Shown one piece after another: positions 32,570 through 42,412 of a DNA stretch of 64,000 nt. How positions within the stretch are numbered: position 1 is the first letter of the stretch; each line of letters opens with the position of its first letter. The notes under the pieces were generated by a model. It worked only from the letters and a program-made list of their open reading frames with translations, searched no databases and was not told the origin of the DNA. The stretch spans positions 62,001 to 126,000 of the forward strand of contig NZ_JASJND010000001.1 of assembly GCF_030065535.1 (NCBI RefSeq), written 5' to 3'. This DNA is from Microbacterium dauci. GTDB lineage: Bacteria; Actinomycetota; Actinomycetes; Actinomycetales; Microbacteriaceae. The position numbers and the translations under genes are program-made.

Positions 32570-34030
32570 ATGGATGCCATGTCTGTGAGCTTCGAGACCA
32601 CGCAGAGCGTCGCGATCATCGGCGGTGGCCCGGGCGGCTACGAGGCGGCGCTCGCCGCCGCGCAGCTCGGCGCCGAGGTGACCCTCGTCGAGCGGGCCGG
32701 CGTCGGCGGCTCGGCCGTCATCACCGACGTGGTGCCCTCGAAGACGCTCATCGCGACGGCGGACGCCGCCGTCAACATCCGCGGTGCGTCCGATCTCGGG
32801 GTGCAGCTGTTCGCGCGCGGCGCGCACGACAAGCCGCTCAAGCCCGAGATCGCGATCAACCTCGCGGCGGTCAACAAGCGGTTGCTCTCTCTCGCGCGCC
32901 AGCAGTCCGACGACATGCGCGCGCAGCTCGTCGACGCGGGTGTCCGCATCATCTCCGGGCATGGACGCCTCGACGGCACCCACGCCGTCGTCGTTTCGAC
33001 GGATGCCGGTGGGACCGACTTCGACCGCGTCGAGGCCGACACGCTCGTCGTCTCGGTCGGTGCGTCGCCGCGCGAACTCGACAGCGCGAAGCCCGACGGA
33101 GAGCGCATCCTCACCTGGACGCAGCTCTACAACATGAAAACGCTGCCCGAGCACCTCATCGTCGTCGGCTCGGGTGTCACCGGCGCCGAGTTCGCCGGCG
33201 CCTACATGAACCTCGGTGCGAAGGTCACGCTCATCTCGAGCCGCGACCAGGTCCTCCCTGGTGAGGACTCGGATGCCGCAGCCGTGATCGAGAAGGTCTT
33301 CACGCGCGGCGGCATGACGGTCCTGTCGAAGTCGCGCGCCGACAAGGTCGAGCGCACCGCCGACGGCGTCGTCGCGACGCTCTCGGACGGCCGCACCGTC
33401 GAGGGCAGTCACTGTCTCATGGCCGTCGGCTCGATCCCGAACACGGCGGGCCTCGGGCTCGAGGAGGCGGGAGTCCAGCTCACCGACTCCGGGCACATCC
33501 AGGTCAACCGCGTCGCCCGCACCTCGGTGCCCAATATCTACGCCGCGGGGGACTGCACCACGTTCCTGCCGCTCGCCTCGGTGGCATCCATGCAGGGACG
33601 AATGGCGGTGTTCCACGCCCTCGGCGATACCGTCATCCCGCTCGAGCGCCATCGGGTGACCGCCAACATCTTCACCGCGCCCGAGATCGCGACGATCGGC
33701 CGGCAGGAGCGGGACATCGAGTCGGGTGCGATCAACGGCATCGTGCACAAGCTGCCGCTCGCGGCGAACCCCCGCGCGAAGATGATGGGCGTCAAAGACG
33801 GCTTCGTGAAGATCATCGCCCGCGAAGGCTCGGGCACGGTCATCGGCGGCGTCATCGTGGCGCCGCGTGCGTCAGAGCTGATCTACCCGATCGCGATCGC
33901 GGTCGAACGTCGCCTCACCGTCGACCAGCTCTCCCGCGTCTTCGCGGTGTACCCGTCGCTGTCGGGCAGCATCACCGACGCGACGCGCGCGATGCACCAG
34001 GTCGGGCGCGACGAGGACACCTTCGCCTGA
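32570..34030 (+). CDS. lpdA: NAD(P)H-quinone dehydrogenase, LpdA type
   Basis: This flavoprotein of the pyridine nucleotide-disulfide reductase fold has 486 residues. The FAD motif is AIIGGGPGGYEAALAAAQLGA and the NAD(P)H motif is IVVGSGVTGAEFAGAYMNLGA, and a C-terminal dimerisation domain follows. The CxxxxC redox disulfide of true lipoamide dehydrogenases is replaced by VGGSAVITDVVPSKT. That is also the case in Mycobacterium tuberculosis LpdA, which reduces quinones. ATG 32570 (6 nt after an AAGGCT box) and ATG 32579 (10 nt after GGAAG) are both possible starts. It is transcribed divergently from punA. Confidence 0.88.
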   Translation: MDAMSVSFETTQSVAIIGGGPGGYEAALAAAQLGAEVTLVERAGVGGSAVITDVVPSKTLIATADAAVNIRGASDLGVQLFARGAHDKPLKPEIAINLAAVNKRLLSLARQQSDDMRAQLVDAGVRIISGHGRLDGTHAVVVSTDAGGTDFDRVEADTLVVSVGASPRELDSAKPDGERILTWTQLYNMKTLPEHLIVVGSGVTGAEFAGAYMNLGAKVTLISSRDQVLPGEDSDAAAVIEKVFTRGGMTVLSKSRADKVERTADGVVATLSDGRTVEGSHCLMAVGSIPNTAGLGLEEAGVQLTDSGHIQVNRVARTSVPNIYAAGDCTTFLPLASVASMQGRMAVFHALGDTVIPLERHRVTANIFTAPEIATIGRQERDIESGAINGIVHKLPLAANPRAKMMGVKDGFVKIIAREGSGTVIGGVIVAPRASELIYPIAIAVERRLTVDQLSRVFAVYPSLSGSITDATRAMHQVGRDEDTFA

Positions 34031-34068
34031 CTCGGGCAACCCCCGTCGGTTTCGCGCGTTCCCCGGGT

Positions 34069-34074
34069 TAGGGT
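34069..34074 (+). promoter_or_regulatory. -10 box (TAGGGT) upstream of the secreted M23 gene
   Basis: It lies 28 nt before the GTG at 34103, so this gene would have a short leader with a GGAGAAG ribosome-binding site, unlike the leaderless genes. Confidence 0.45.
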
Positions 34075-34102
34075 GATCTGGTCTGGGGGGACCGGAGAAG
34101 CT

Positions 34103-36310
34103 GTGCCCAGAGCGAGTCGCAGGATCGTCGTGACCGGCATCGTCGGCGTGCTGATCGCCGCGTTGTGCGCCGTTCCCGCCGATCGGGCTGCCGTCGCAGC
34201 CGTCCCGCCGACACCGGATGCCACTGTCTCGCCGGCACCCGCCCCGACGTCTTCGCCGGCCCCGACGTCTTCAACGTCCCCGCCGACGCCCGTCGCGCCC
34301 GAACAGGGCACACCGACGCCGATCGTCACGCCCACCACGACACCCTCGTCCGAGCCCGTTCCCCCGCCCGCGCCGACGCCGGCCGAGCCATCCCTCGAAG
34401 ACGACCACGAGCACGACCATGCGACGGACGGCCCGACCGAGCCGCTCACGCGAGAATTGCCGTTCAACTCGCCCTCGGTGCTGGACCAATCCGCATCGTC
34501 GGGAGTCTCGACGATGCGGCTGAACGTCGCGGCGTACGGTCCGCAACCCGTGTTCCGGCTCCCGTTCGCTCCGGGGCTCCGATGGGGCGCGAGCGGATCG
34601 CACGCCGATAGCGACGGCATCCACCGCGGCGCCGTCGATTTCGCACCGCTCAGCTCATCGGACAGGCGGGTGCTGACGGTGGCCTCGGGCATGGTCTACC
34701 GCGTGAGGTGCGGCGACGGCTGGTTCCTCGGCGTCGACCACGGCGGAGGCTGGATGTCGGAGTACTACCACCTGACGAGTGCGCGCTCGAGCCTCGTGGG
34801 GACGTGGGTGGAGGCGGGCACGCACCTCGGGAACGCGGGGCAGACGCTGCCATGCGGCGGCACGCCCGGCTCGACGCCCCACGTGCACCTCTCGATCCTC
34901 AATTCCGCTGTCGATGTCCCCAGCGGCAAACGGAAGTACGTCGCGGTGAGCGGCGCGCAGTTCGACAACTACACGCTGAGGGACGCGACCGGCGCGTACG
35001 ACGGCGCGTGGCGCAATCTCGCCGGAACGACCGTGTTGACGTCCCGAGGCATCACGTGCTGCCTGCGGGCGTCGTCTCGCGTGGGACCTGACCCCACGTG
35101 GTCGCCGCTGCTCGACACGGACGGGAACGGTGTCGACGACTACTCGGCGGGAACCGAGCACGACACCGACCTCAACAGCGACGGGAGGCCCGACATCGTC
35201 GCCTTCGGCGGCAGCGGCGTCTACACCTCGGCGGGGAACGGCCGCGCCTTCACGGCGGCTCGCCTCGCGAGTGGATCCTTCGGGGGAAGCAGCTGGACGC
35301 GGTCGACGCCGCGCCATTCGATCGACGTCAACGGCGACGGCAGGCCGGACATCGTCGGCTTCGGCTCGGCCGGGGTCCACGTCGCGATCGGATCGAGCCA
35401 GGGGTACGGGGCCGCACGGCGGTGGACCACCCACTACCGCAGCGGGAGCTCCTGGCGGGTGGGCGTCGAGCAACGGATCGTCGCGGACGTGACCGGTGAC
35501 GATCGCCCGGACATCGTGGGCTTCGGCAGCGGCGGGGTGTACGTCTCGCGCAACACCGGATCCTCCTTCGCCGCACCGGAGCGGTGGAGCGGGGCCATGG
35601 GATCGTCGGCCGCAGCCGGCGGGTGGGTCGAGTCCCTGCATCCGCGTCACGTCATCGACATGGATGGCGACGGCCGTGCCGACCTCGTCGGATTCCGAAA
35701 CCAGGGCGTGTACGTCGCCCGGAACACGGGGAGCGGCTTCGCCGCGCCGGTGCGATGGTCGACCGGCTTCGGGTTCGACAACGGGTGGAAGCGGGAACCC
35801 ACGCCTCGACACGTCGTCGACGTCACGGGCGACGGGCTTCCGGACGTCGTCGGGTTCGGCTCGTCTGGTGTGTGGGTTGCGCGGAACACCGGATCGTCCT
35901 TCGCTGCGGCGACGAAGTGGACCTCCTCTTTCCGCTCCGCCCCTGACGCATGGCGGGGCGACCGCCACCCGCGAGCGCTCGCCGATGTGAACGGTGACGG
36001 CAGGCTCGACATCGTCGGCTTCGGGAAATCCGGCACCGTCGTCGCCGTGAACCGGGGTTCCTCGTTCGCTGCTCCCGTCCTCTGGACCAGGAGCTTCTCC
36101 TCGACCGAGTGGACCACAGCGTGGATGCCGCGGGCGATGGTGGACGTGAACGACGACGGACGTGCCGATGTCGTCGGATTCGCGAGAGACGGTGTGCACG
36201 TCGCACTCAGCACCGGCTCACGCTTCCGTGCGCCGGTGCACGCCAGCCCTGCATACGGCTGGGAGCAAGGGTGGCGGGTCCAAGGCGATCAGCGCACCAT
36301 CGCGCAGTGA
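34103..36310 (+). CDS. Secreted M23 peptidase-like protein with seven FG-GAP/VCBS repeats
   Basis: This exported protein of 735 residues begins with a signal peptide (about 1-33). A Pro/Thr/Ser-rich linker (about 35-100) ending in an Asp/His cluster follows. The LytM/M23 domain (about 150-275) keeps H174 and D179 in HRGAVDFAP, H223 in YYHL, and the HVH at 260-262, so zinc binding is plausible. Then come seven units of 52-57 residues starting near 356, each with a DxNxDGxxDIVGFG-type calcium loop, which fits one seven-bladed propeller. GTG 34103 is chosen for its GGAGAAG and the signal peptide. It may cleave peptidoglycan peptides or bind surface glycans. Confidence 0.8.
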   Translation: MPRASRRIVVTGIVGVLIAALCAVPADRAAVAAVPPTPDATVSPAPAPTSSPAPTSSTSPPTPVAPEQGTPTPIVTPTTTPSSEPVPPPAPTPAEPSLEDDHEHDHATDGPTEPLTRELPFNSPSVLDQSASSGVSTMRLNVAAYGPQPVFRLPFAPGLRWGASGSHADSDGIHRGAVDFAPLSSSDRRVLTVASGMVYRVRCGDGWFLGVDHGGGWMSEYYHLTSARSSLVGTWVEAGTHLGNAGQTLPCGGTPGSTPHVHLSILNSAVDVPSGKRKYVAVSGAQFDNYTLRDATGAYDGAWRNLAGTTVLTSRGITCCLRASSRVGPDPTWSPLLDTDGNGVDDYSAGTEHDTDLNSDGRPDIVAFGGSGVYTSAGNGRAFTAARLASGSFGGSSWTRSTPRHSIDVNGDGRPDIVGFGSAGVHVAIGSSQGYGAARRWTTHYRSGSSWRVGVEQRIVADVTGDDRPDIVGFGSGGVYVSRNTGSSFAAPERWSGAMGSSAAAGGWVESLHPRHVIDMDGDGRADLVGFRNQGVYVARNTGSGFAAPVRWSTGFGFDNGWKREPTPRHVVDVTGDGLPDVVGFGSSGVWVARNTGSSFAAATKWTSSFRSAPDAWRGDRHPRALADVNGDGRLDIVGFGKSGTVVAVNRGSSFAAPVLWTRSFSSTEWTTAWMPRAMVDVNDDGRADVVGFARDGVHVALSTGSRFRAPVHASPAYGWEQGWRVQGDQRTIAQ

Positions 36311-36316
36311 CCGAGG

Positions 36317-36787
36317 TCACTCCCGCTCGATGACCAGCTCCTGGATCACCGTCGCGTGCAGGTAGGTCTCCGCGGTCGCGGTCGCCCGGATCTCGATCGC
36401 GGTGGCATCCGCGCCATCCACTGTGATCTCGTGCGCCTCGCGGTCGCACGGAATCTCACCGTCGGTCCCGACGGTCGCTCCGTCGCTCGAGGTCACGGCT
36501 GCGGTGACGGTCGCCACGACGTCACCGTCGTCGTCGCCGAAGCAGCGCACGTCGATGCGCACGAGGGCGGTGTCAGTGTCGAAGTCGAACCGGATGCTTC
36601 CGTCGTCGCCCGGACCCACGCTCATCAGCCCGGTGCCGGCGGCGCCCGGGCCGTCCGACTCGGCAGCGACGATGTCGTCCGCCCACGCTTTCGCCTCGTC
36701 GAGGTCCACCGTCGGTCCGCTCGCGCAGCCGCCGAGGGCCACCACCGCGATCAGGGTGGTGGCGGCCAGAACACGTGGCGACCTCAT
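36317..36787 (-). CDS. Small secreted lipoprotein of unknown function
   Basis: This 156-residue protein has a clear lipoprotein signal (RSPRVLAATTLIAVVALGGC, lipobox LGGC at the Cys). The mature part is acidic with beta-strand character and two further Cys (VRCFGDDDGD and EIPCDREA), perhaps a disulfide. I recognise no family. The ATG at 36787 is 6 nt after a TATCGT -10 box. It ends 6 bp from the M23 gene stop (convergent). Confidence 0.75.
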   Translation of the reverse strand: MRSPRVLAATTLIAVVALGGCASGPTVDLDEAKAWADDIVAAESDGPGAAGTGLMSVGPGDDGSIRFDFDTDTALVRIDVRCFGDDDGDVVATVTAAVTSSDGATVGTDGEIPCDREAHEITVDGADATAIEIRATATAETYLHATVIQELVIERE

Positions 36788-36793
36788 GCCCAC

Positions 36794-36799
36794 ACGATA
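36794..36799 (-). promoter_or_regulatory. -10 box (TATCGT), leaderless promoter of the small lipoprotein gene
   Basis: Six nt separate it from the ATG at 36787. Confidence 0.5.
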
Positions 36800-36828
36800 G
36801 GTGCGCGTGGGCGCGATGTCTCCGGGCG

Positions 36829-38610
36829 TCAGGAGATCGTGAGCAGGGCGTGACCCGCCGAGACGGTCGCACCGGCCGTCGCGTTGATCGCGCCGACCGT
36901 GCCGTCCTTGTGCGCCTGGATCGGCTGCTCCATCTTCATCGCCTCGAGGACGACGACGAGGTCGCCCTTGACGACCTGCTGGCCCTCTTCGACGGCGACC
37001 TTCACGACGGTCGCCTGCATCGGGGATGCCACCGTGTCGCCGCTCGCGCCCGTCGTCGCAGATCCCGTGTGCGACCGGCGGGACGGCGGCACGGCCGCGG
37101 GGCGACCGGTCGCACCGGGTGCCTGCACGATGCGGTCGGGGAGGCTCACCTCGAGGCGCTTGCCGGAGACCTCGACGACCACGGTGTGGCGAGCCTCGGG
37201 CTCGGTGGCGGGGCCGGCTTCGCCGTCCCATGCGGGGATGTCGTTGTCGAACTCGGTCTCGATCCAGCGCGTGAACACGCCGAAGACGCCGTCCTCCGCC
37301 GTGTAGGCGGGGTCGCGGACGACCTTGCGGTGGAAGGGGAGGACGGTCGGCATGCCGGCGACCTCGAACTCGTCGAGGGCGCGACGCGAGCGCTCGAGCG
37401 CCTCTTCGCGGGTGCGGCCCGTGACAATGAGCTTGCCGAGCAGCGAGTCGAAGGCGCCCGAGACGCTGTCGCCCGCGGTGACGCCCGAGTCGAGGCGGAC
37501 GCCCGGCCCGCCGAAGGTCTTGAAGACGTGGATGCTGCCGGGGGCGGGCAGGAAGCCGCGGCCCGGGTCCTCTCCATTGATGCGGAACTCGATGGAGTGG
37601 CCGACCGGCTGCGGGTCGTCATAGTCGAGCGTGCCGCCCTCGGCGAGGCGGAACTGCTCGCGGACGAGGTCGATGCCGGTGACCTCTTCGGAGACCGGGT
37701 GCTCGACCTGGAGGCGGGTGTTCACCTCGAGGAACGAGATCGTGCCGTCGGCGCCGATGAGGAACTCGCAGGTGCCGGCACCGACGTAGCCGACCTCCTT
37801 GAGGATGGCCTTGGATGCCGCGTAGAGCGTGGCGTTCTGCTCGTCGGTGAGGAACGGCGCGGGCGCCTCCTCGACGAGCTTCTGGTGACGGCGCTGGAGC
37901 GAGCAGTCGCGGGTCGACACGACGACGACGTTGCCCGCGGCATCCGCGAGGCACTGCGTCTCGACGTGCCGGGGCTTGTCGAGGTACTTCTCGACGAAGC
38001 ACTCGCCGCGACCGAAGGCGGCGATCGCCTCGCGGGTCGCGGACTCGAACATCTCGGCGACCTCGTCGAACTCGCGCGCGACCTTCAGACCGCGGCCGCC
38101 GCCGCCGTAGGCCGCCTTGATCGCGATGGGCAGGCCGACCTGCTCGGCGAACGCGAGCACTTCGTCGGCGCCGGCGACGGGGCCGGGCGTTCCGGGGGCG
38201 AGCGGTGCGCCGACCTTCTCGGCGACGGCGCGCGCGGTGACCTTGTCGCCGAGCGACTCGATCGCCTCGGGGGAGGGGCCGATCCAGATGAGGCCCGCGG
38301 CGATGACCGCGCGGGCGAAGTCGGCGTTCTCGGCGAGGAAGCCGTAGCCGGGGTGCACGGCGTCGGCGCCCGAGCGTCGGGCGACGGAGAGGATCTTCTC
38401 GATGACGAGGTAGGTTTCGGCGCTCGTGGAGCCGCCGAGCGCGTACGCCTCGTCGGCGAGGCGGGCGTGCATCGCATCGCGATCCTGGTCGGCGTAGACC
38501 GCGACCGACAGCTTGCCGGAGTCGCGGGCCGCCCGGATGATGCGCACGGCGATTTCGCCGCGATTCGCGATCAGCACTTTCGAGATTCGAGTCGTCGCGC
38601 TCTGAGGCAT
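36829..38610 (-). CDS. accA: Acyl-CoA carboxylase alpha subunit (biotin carboxylase plus BCCP)
   Basis: This subunit carboxylates its own biotin with ATP and bicarbonate and presents it to a beta subunit such as AccB at 48460-50076. The 593-residue protein has the biotin carboxylase domain at 1-450 ([32 protein letters not shown] glycine loop, [18 protein letters not shown]). The C-terminal biotinyl domain carries Lys559 in [11 protein letters not shown] linker rich in Ala, Pro and Ser joins them. This is the usual actinobacterial fused alpha chain. The ATG is 7 nt after a TAGGCT box, so it need not depend on maf upstream. Confidence 0.95.
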   Translation of the reverse strand: MPQSATTRISKVLIANRGEIAVRIIRAARDSGKLSVAVYADQDRDAMHARLADEAYALGGSTSAETYLVIEKILSVARRSGADAVHPGYGFLAENADFARAVIAAGLIWIGPSPEAIESLGDKVTARAVAEKVGAPLAPGTPGPVAGADEVLAFAEQVGLPIAIKAAYGGGGRGLKVAREFDEVAEMFESATREAIAAFGRGECFVEKYLDKPRHVETQCLADAAGNVVVVSTRDCSLQRRHQKLVEEAPAPFLTDEQNATLYAASKAILKEVGYVGAGTCEFLIGADGTISFLEVNTRLQVEHPVSEEVTGIDLVREQFRLAEGGTLDYDDPQPVGHSIEFRINGEDPGRGFLPAPGSIHVFKTFGGPGVRLDSGVTAGDSVSGAFDSLLGKLIVTGRTREEALERSRRALDEFEVAGMPTVLPFHRKVVRDPAYTAEDGVFGVFTRWIETEFDNDIPAWDGEAGPATEPEARHTVVVEVSGKRLEVSLPDRIVQAPGATGRPAAVPPSRRSHTGSATTGASGDTVASPMQATVVKVAVEEGQQVVKGDLVVVLEAMKMEQPIQAHKDGTVGAINATAGATVSAGHALLTIS

Positions 38611-38617
38611 GGATTCG

Positions 38618-38623
38618 AGCCTA
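38618..38623 (-). promoter_or_regulatory. -10 box (TAGGCT), leaderless promoter of accA
   Basis: Seven nt separate it from the ATG at 38610, within the 77-bp gap after maf. Confidence 0.55.
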
Positions 38624-38687
38624 CCCAGGTGTGGGGCCCGAACTTTGGATCACTCGCACAAGATCGCGCGCGAATCGCTGGGGGAGT

Positions 38688-39335
38688 CTACGAAGCGTGT
38701 GGTGCCCAGAGGTCGGTCCACTCGACCTCGAGGCGTCTGACGAGTGCTCGCACGGTCGACAGGGACATCCCGACGACGGTCGACGGGTCGCCCTCGACGC
38801 GCTCGATGAACGCCCCGCCGAGGCTGTCGACGGTGAACGCACCGGCGACCAGCAGCGGCTCGCCGGTCGCGACATACGCGTCGATCTCGGCATCCGTCAG
38901 ATCGGCTGCGAACGAGACGGATGCCGCGGCGACGGCGTGCGCCTCGCGCAGCGGCGCGTCCGGCGCGACCCGGAACACGCTGTGGCCGGAGTGCAGGGTG
39001 CCGGTGCGCCCGCGCATATCGTGCCACCGGGCGCGGGCGATGTCGGGCTCGTACGGCTTGCCGAGGGTCGCCCCGTCGAGTTCGAACATGGAGTCGCCGC
39101 CGATGACGATGCCGTCGAAGCCCTCGACCGCGAGCGCGGCGGCGACGTCGGCGGCCTTCGCGCGGGCGAGCAGGAGGACGTGCTCCTCGGGCGGGAGCGT
39201 GCGTTCCTCGGTCGCCTCGACGCCGGCGATCATCGCCTCCTCGTCGACCTGCGGCGCGCGCGTGAGGGGCTCGATGCCCGCCTGCCGCAGCAGCATGAGG
39301 CGGGCGGGAGAGGTGGAGGCGAGGCAGACGCGCAT
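38688..39335 (-). CDS. maf: Maf-family nucleoside triphosphate pyrophosphatase
   Basis: This housecleaning enzyme hydrolyses non-canonical or specific NTPs to NMPs. The 215-residue protein begins with the Maf signature LASTSPARLMLLRQAGI. It contains GGDSMFELDGATLGKP in place of the usual catalytic D-T pair region, then GKPYEP and GEPLLVAGAFTVDSLGGAFIERVEGD. Maf is often found beside acyl-CoA carboxylase genes in actinobacteria, as here with accA. The ATG is 6 nt after TAGCGT. Confidence 0.92.
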   Translation of the reverse strand: MRVCLASTSPARLMLLRQAGIEPLTRAPQVDEEAMIAGVEATEERTLPPEEHVLLLARAKAADVAAALAVEGFDGIVIGGDSMFELDGATLGKPYEPDIARARWHDMRGRTGTLHSGHSVFRVAPDAPLREAHAVAAASVSFAADLTDAEIDAYVATGEPLLVAGAFTVDSLGGAFIERVEGDPSTVVGMSLSTVRALVRRLEVEWTDLWAPHAS

Positions 39336-39341
39336 GCCTCC

Positions 39342-39347
39342 ACGCTA
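39342..39347 (-). promoter_or_regulatory. -10 box (TAGCGT), leaderless promoter of maf
   Basis: Six nt separate it from the ATG at 39335, in the 22-bp gap after sugC. Confidence 0.5.
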
Positions 39348-39357
39348 ACGCGCCGAC

Positions 39358-40605
39358 TCAGGCCGCAGCGGCCGCCTTCGCGCGTTCGAGGGCGCGCTTG
39401 CGCTGGGTGCGGGCATCCTCTTCGAGCTGCTCGGCCTTCGCCTCGTCGCGGGTCAGGTTGACGCCCGTCTCGGGGTCGAAGACGTGGAGCTTGTCGGGCG
39501 AGAACCAGAGGGTCGCGGTATCGCCGCCGCGGATCGGACTCATCGAGTCGAGCGCGACGACGAGTTCGGTGCGCATGCTCTCGCCGTCGAGGTCGCGGTC
39601 GAGTTCGGCGAGCTTCTCGCGGACCGACCCCTCGACCTCGAACGGCACGTAGGCGTAGAGCACCTCGCCGAGCCACTCCGTCATCTCGAATTCGAGCTCG
39701 ACGCGGATGCCACCTTCGGGCTCGGTCTCGAGTGTCTCGACGTCGGCGAACGCGTCGGGGCGCACGCCGACGATCACGAGCTTCCGTTCGCCGATGGCGG
39801 TGCGGAGTCGGTCGTCGAGCGGCACGTCGATCATCGGGAGTTTCAGGACATCGCCCTCGACGGTGCCGTGCAGGAAGTTCATCGGCGGGGAGCCGATGAA
39901 GCCCGCGACGAAGAGGTTCACGGGCTGGTCGTAGAGCCCGCGCGGACTCGCGACCTGCTGCAGTTCGCCGCGGCGGAGCACAGCGACCCGGTCGCCGAGG
40001 GTCATCGCCTCGGTCTGGTCGTGGGTGACGTAGACGGTGGTGATGCCGAGCGAGCGCTGCAGGCGCGCGATCTCGGTGCGCATCTGGCCGCGGAGCTTCG
40101 CGTCGAGGTTCGACAACGGCTCGTCGAACAGGAACGCGTCCGCTTGCCTGACGATCGCGCGCCCCATCGCGACGCGTTGCCGCTGGCCACCCGAGAGGTT
40201 CGCGGGCTTGCGGTCGAGGTGCTCGTCGAGCTCGAGGAGCTTCGAGGCGCGCCGGACGCGCTCGTCGATCTCCTTCGCGTCGACGTCGCTCGACTTCAGC
40301 CGCATCGGGAACGCGATGTTCTCGTAGACGGTGAGGTGCGGGTAGAGCGCGTAGTTCTGGAACACCATCGCGAGGTTCCGGTCCTTCGGCGTCATGTCGT
40401 TCACGACGCGGCCGTCGATCTCGAGCTCGCCGCTCGTGATGTCTTCAAGGCCGACGATCATGCGCAGGAGCGTCGACTTGCCGCAGCCGGACGGGCCGAC
40501 GAGGATCACGAATTCGCCGTCGGCGATGTCGAGGTCGACGCCCTTGACCGCGGTGAACCCGTCGTCGTAGGTCTTGACGACGTTCTGGAGGGTGATGGAT
40601 GCCAT
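39358..40605 (-). CDS. sugC: Sugar ABC transporter ATP-binding protein (MsmK/UgpC/SugC type)
   Basis: This ATPase drives the sugar importer encoded upstream. The 415-residue protein has Walker [10 protein letters not shown] near residue 39, the Q-loop, [17 protein letters not shown] signature, and Walker [13 protein letters not shown]. It also has the C-terminal OB-fold regulatory domain of the MalK group, with [10 protein letters not shown] and VGVRPDAF. A Lys/Ala-rich tail follows. The ATG at 40605 is preceded by GAGAGGAA. It is the last gene of the four-gene operon. Confidence 0.92.
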   Translation of the reverse strand: MASITLQNVVKTYDDGFTAVKGVDLDIADGEFVILVGPSGCGKSTLLRMIVGLEDITSGELEIDGRVVNDMTPKDRNLAMVFQNYALYPHLTVYENIAFPMRLKSSDVDAKEIDERVRRASKLLELDEHLDRKPANLSGGQRQRVAMGRAIVRQADAFLFDEPLSNLDAKLRGQMRTEIARLQRSLGITTVYVTHDQTEAMTLGDRVAVLRRGELQQVASPRGLYDQPVNLFVAGFIGSPPMNFLHGTVEGDVLKLPMIDVPLDDRLRTAIGERKLVIVGVRPDAFADVETLETEPEGGIRVELEFEMTEWLGEVLYAYVPFEVEGSVREKLAELDRDLDGESMRTELVVALDSMSPIRGGDTATLWFSPDKLHVFDPETGVNLTRDEAKAEQLEEDARTQRKRALERAKAAAAA

Positions 40606-40628
40606 GGTGGTTCCTCTCGAAAGCGGGT

Positions 40629-41477
40629 TCAGCCCTTGACGGCGCCCTGGGTGAGACCCGAGACGATCCGGCGCTGGAAGATGACAACGACCACCACGAC
40701 GGGGATCGTCACGACGATGGCGGCGGCCGAGATGGCGCCGGTGGGGTCCTCGAACTGCGAGGCGCCGGTGAAGAACGACAGTGCGGCGGGCACCGGACGC
40801 GCGGCATCCGTCGATGTCAGAGAGATGCCGTAGACGAAGTCGTTCCAGGCGATGAAGAACGCGATGATCGCGGTCGTGAAGACGCCGGGCGCCGCCAGCG
40901 GCACGACGGTCTTGCGGAACGCCTCGAACGGCGTCGCACCGTCGACCTGCGCCGCCTGCTCGAGCTCCCATGGGATCTGGCGGAAGAACGCGGCGAGGGT
41001 CCAGATCGAGATCGGGAGCGTGAGCGACAGATACGGGATGATGAGCCCGATCCAGGTGTCGTAGAGCCCGATCGAACGCCACAGGTTGAACAGCGGCGTG
41101 ACGATCGACACGACCGGGAAGACCGACACCGCGAGGGCGGTCACCAGAATGATGCGCTTGCCACGGAAGTCGAGCCGCGCGATCGCGTAGGCACACAGCG
41201 TCGCGAGGATCACGGCGATCGCGGTCGCGATCAGCGAGATGCCGATCGAGTTGCGCAGCGACGTCAGGAACAGCTCCTGGGCGCTGCCGCCGGGCGTGAG
41301 GATCTCGGCGTAGTTGTCGAGCGTCCACTCGGTGGGCAGGAGCGTCCCCGAGAAGAGGCCGGACGGCGTCTTGAAGGACGTCATCAGGATCGAGAACACC
41401 GGGAAGAGCGACCACACGAGCACGAGTACCGTGATCACGGTCCAGCCGATCCGCTGGGGCCAGGTCATCGCACGCAT
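40629..41477 (-). CDS. sugB: Sugar ABC transporter permease (SugB/MalG type)
   Basis: This 282-residue permease has six membrane segments. It carries the EAA loop [26 protein letters not shown] that docks to the ATPase. The ATG at 41477 overlaps the sugA stop (TGATG). ATG 41468 is an alternative. A longer upstream frame is a shadow of sugA. It pairs with SugA to form the translocation pore. Confidence 0.92.
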   Translation of the reverse strand: MRAMTWPQRIGWTVITVLVLVWSLFPVFSILMTSFKTPSGLFSGTLLPTEWTLDNYAEILTPGGSAQELFLTSLRNSIGISLIATAIAVILATLCAYAIARLDFRGKRIILVTALAVSVFPVVSIVTPLFNLWRSIGLYDTWIGLIIPYLSLTLPISIWTLAAFFRQIPWELEQAAQVDGATPFEAFRKTVVPLAAPGVFTTAIIAFFIAWNDFVYGISLTSTDAARPVPAALSFFTGASQFEDPTGAISAAAIVVTIPVVVVVVIFQRRIVSGLTQGAVKG

Positions 41478-42412
41478 CAGCTGTTCTTCCCTCCGGCGAG
41501 GTCCACTTTGAATCCCTTGATGAAGATCGCCGCGATGATCAGGACGCTGAGGAACAGCAGGACCGAGATCGCCGAGCCGAGGCCGATCTCCAGGCGTCCG
41601 ATCGACGTGTTGTAGGCCAGCAGCGAGAGCGCTTCGGTGCCGTTCGCGCCGGCGGTCATGATGTAGATGTTGTCGAAGATGCGGAACGCCTCGAGAGTGC
41701 GGAACAGTACGGCGACCATGATCGCCGCCTTCATGTTCGGCAGGATCACGCGCCGCATGATCTCGGCGCCGGTCGCGCCGTCGACCTTCGCGGCCTCCTC
41801 GAGGTCGCCGGGCACCTGCGCGAGGCCCGACAGCAGCAGCAACGAGATGAACGGCGTCGTCTTCCACACCTCGGAGAGGATGATGACGATCAGCGAGGTC
41901 TCCGGATGCGCGAACCAGTTGAGGTCGGGATCGAAGCCGGGGATCCACGACAGCCAGTTGTTGACGTAGCCGCCCGAGTTGATGTCGAACGCGTAGAACC
42001 AGGCGAACGCCGCGACGACGGTCACGATGCCGTAGGGAACGAGGATCGCCGTGCGTGCGAGGCCGCGGAGCTTCTTGACCGCGCGGTGCATGACGAGGGC
42101 GAGCGCGAATCCGAGGATCAGCTCGAGCACCACGGTGATGACCGTGATGAGCAGCGTCACACCCATCGACTCCCAGAAGGCGGGGTCGCCGAGCACGACG
42201 CCGTAGTTCCCGAACCAGATGAGCTCGCGCTCGTCGGGCGCGGTGAGGCGCAGGCTGAACAGCGAGTCGTAGAGTGCCTGCCCGATCGGGTACAGCGTGA
42301 CGAGCAGCATGAGCCCGAACGCGGGACCGGCCAGCATCCAGCCGAGCCGTGCTTCTGCTCGCGCCCGCTGCGAACGCCGCGGCTTCTTCGCCGGCGTGGT
42401 GGTCGTGGTCAC
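41477..42412 (-). CDS. sugA: Sugar ABC transporter permease (SugA/MalF type)
   Basis: This 311-residue permease has a basic cytoplasmic N-terminus ([14 protein letters not shown]), six membrane segments and the EAA motif [26 protein letters not shown]. The GTG at 42412 overlaps the binding-protein stop (GTGA). The long periplasmic loop after segment one has the [17 protein letters not shown] pattern of MalF/UgpA-type permeases. Confidence 0.92.
   Translation of the reverse strand: MTTTTTPAKKPRRSQRARAEARLGWMLAGPAFGLMLLVTLYPIGQALYDSLFSLRLTAPDERELIWFGNYGVVLGDPAFWESMGVTLLITVITVVLELILGFALALVMHRAVKKLRGLARTAILVPYGIVTVVAAFAWFYAFDINSGGYVNNWLSWIPGFDPDLNWFAHPETSLIVIILSEVWKTTPFISLLLLSGLAQVPGDLEEAAKVDGATGAEIMRRVILPNMKAAIMVAVLFRTLEAFRIFDNIYIMTAGANGTEALSLLAYNTSIGRLEIGLGSAISVLLFLSVLIIAAIFIKGFKVDLAGGKNS

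Noticed and set aside
38611..38640. Possible tRNA T-arm at GGATTCGAGCC upstream of accA
   Set aside because: No cloverleaf or acceptor stem can be drawn around it, and the -10 box of accA explains part of the sequence.
36775..39348. Plus-strand open frame of 857 codons opposite accA and maf
   Set aside because: Its Arg/Asp/Gly/Val-rich sequence is a shadow. The minus-strand biotin carboxylase is certain.
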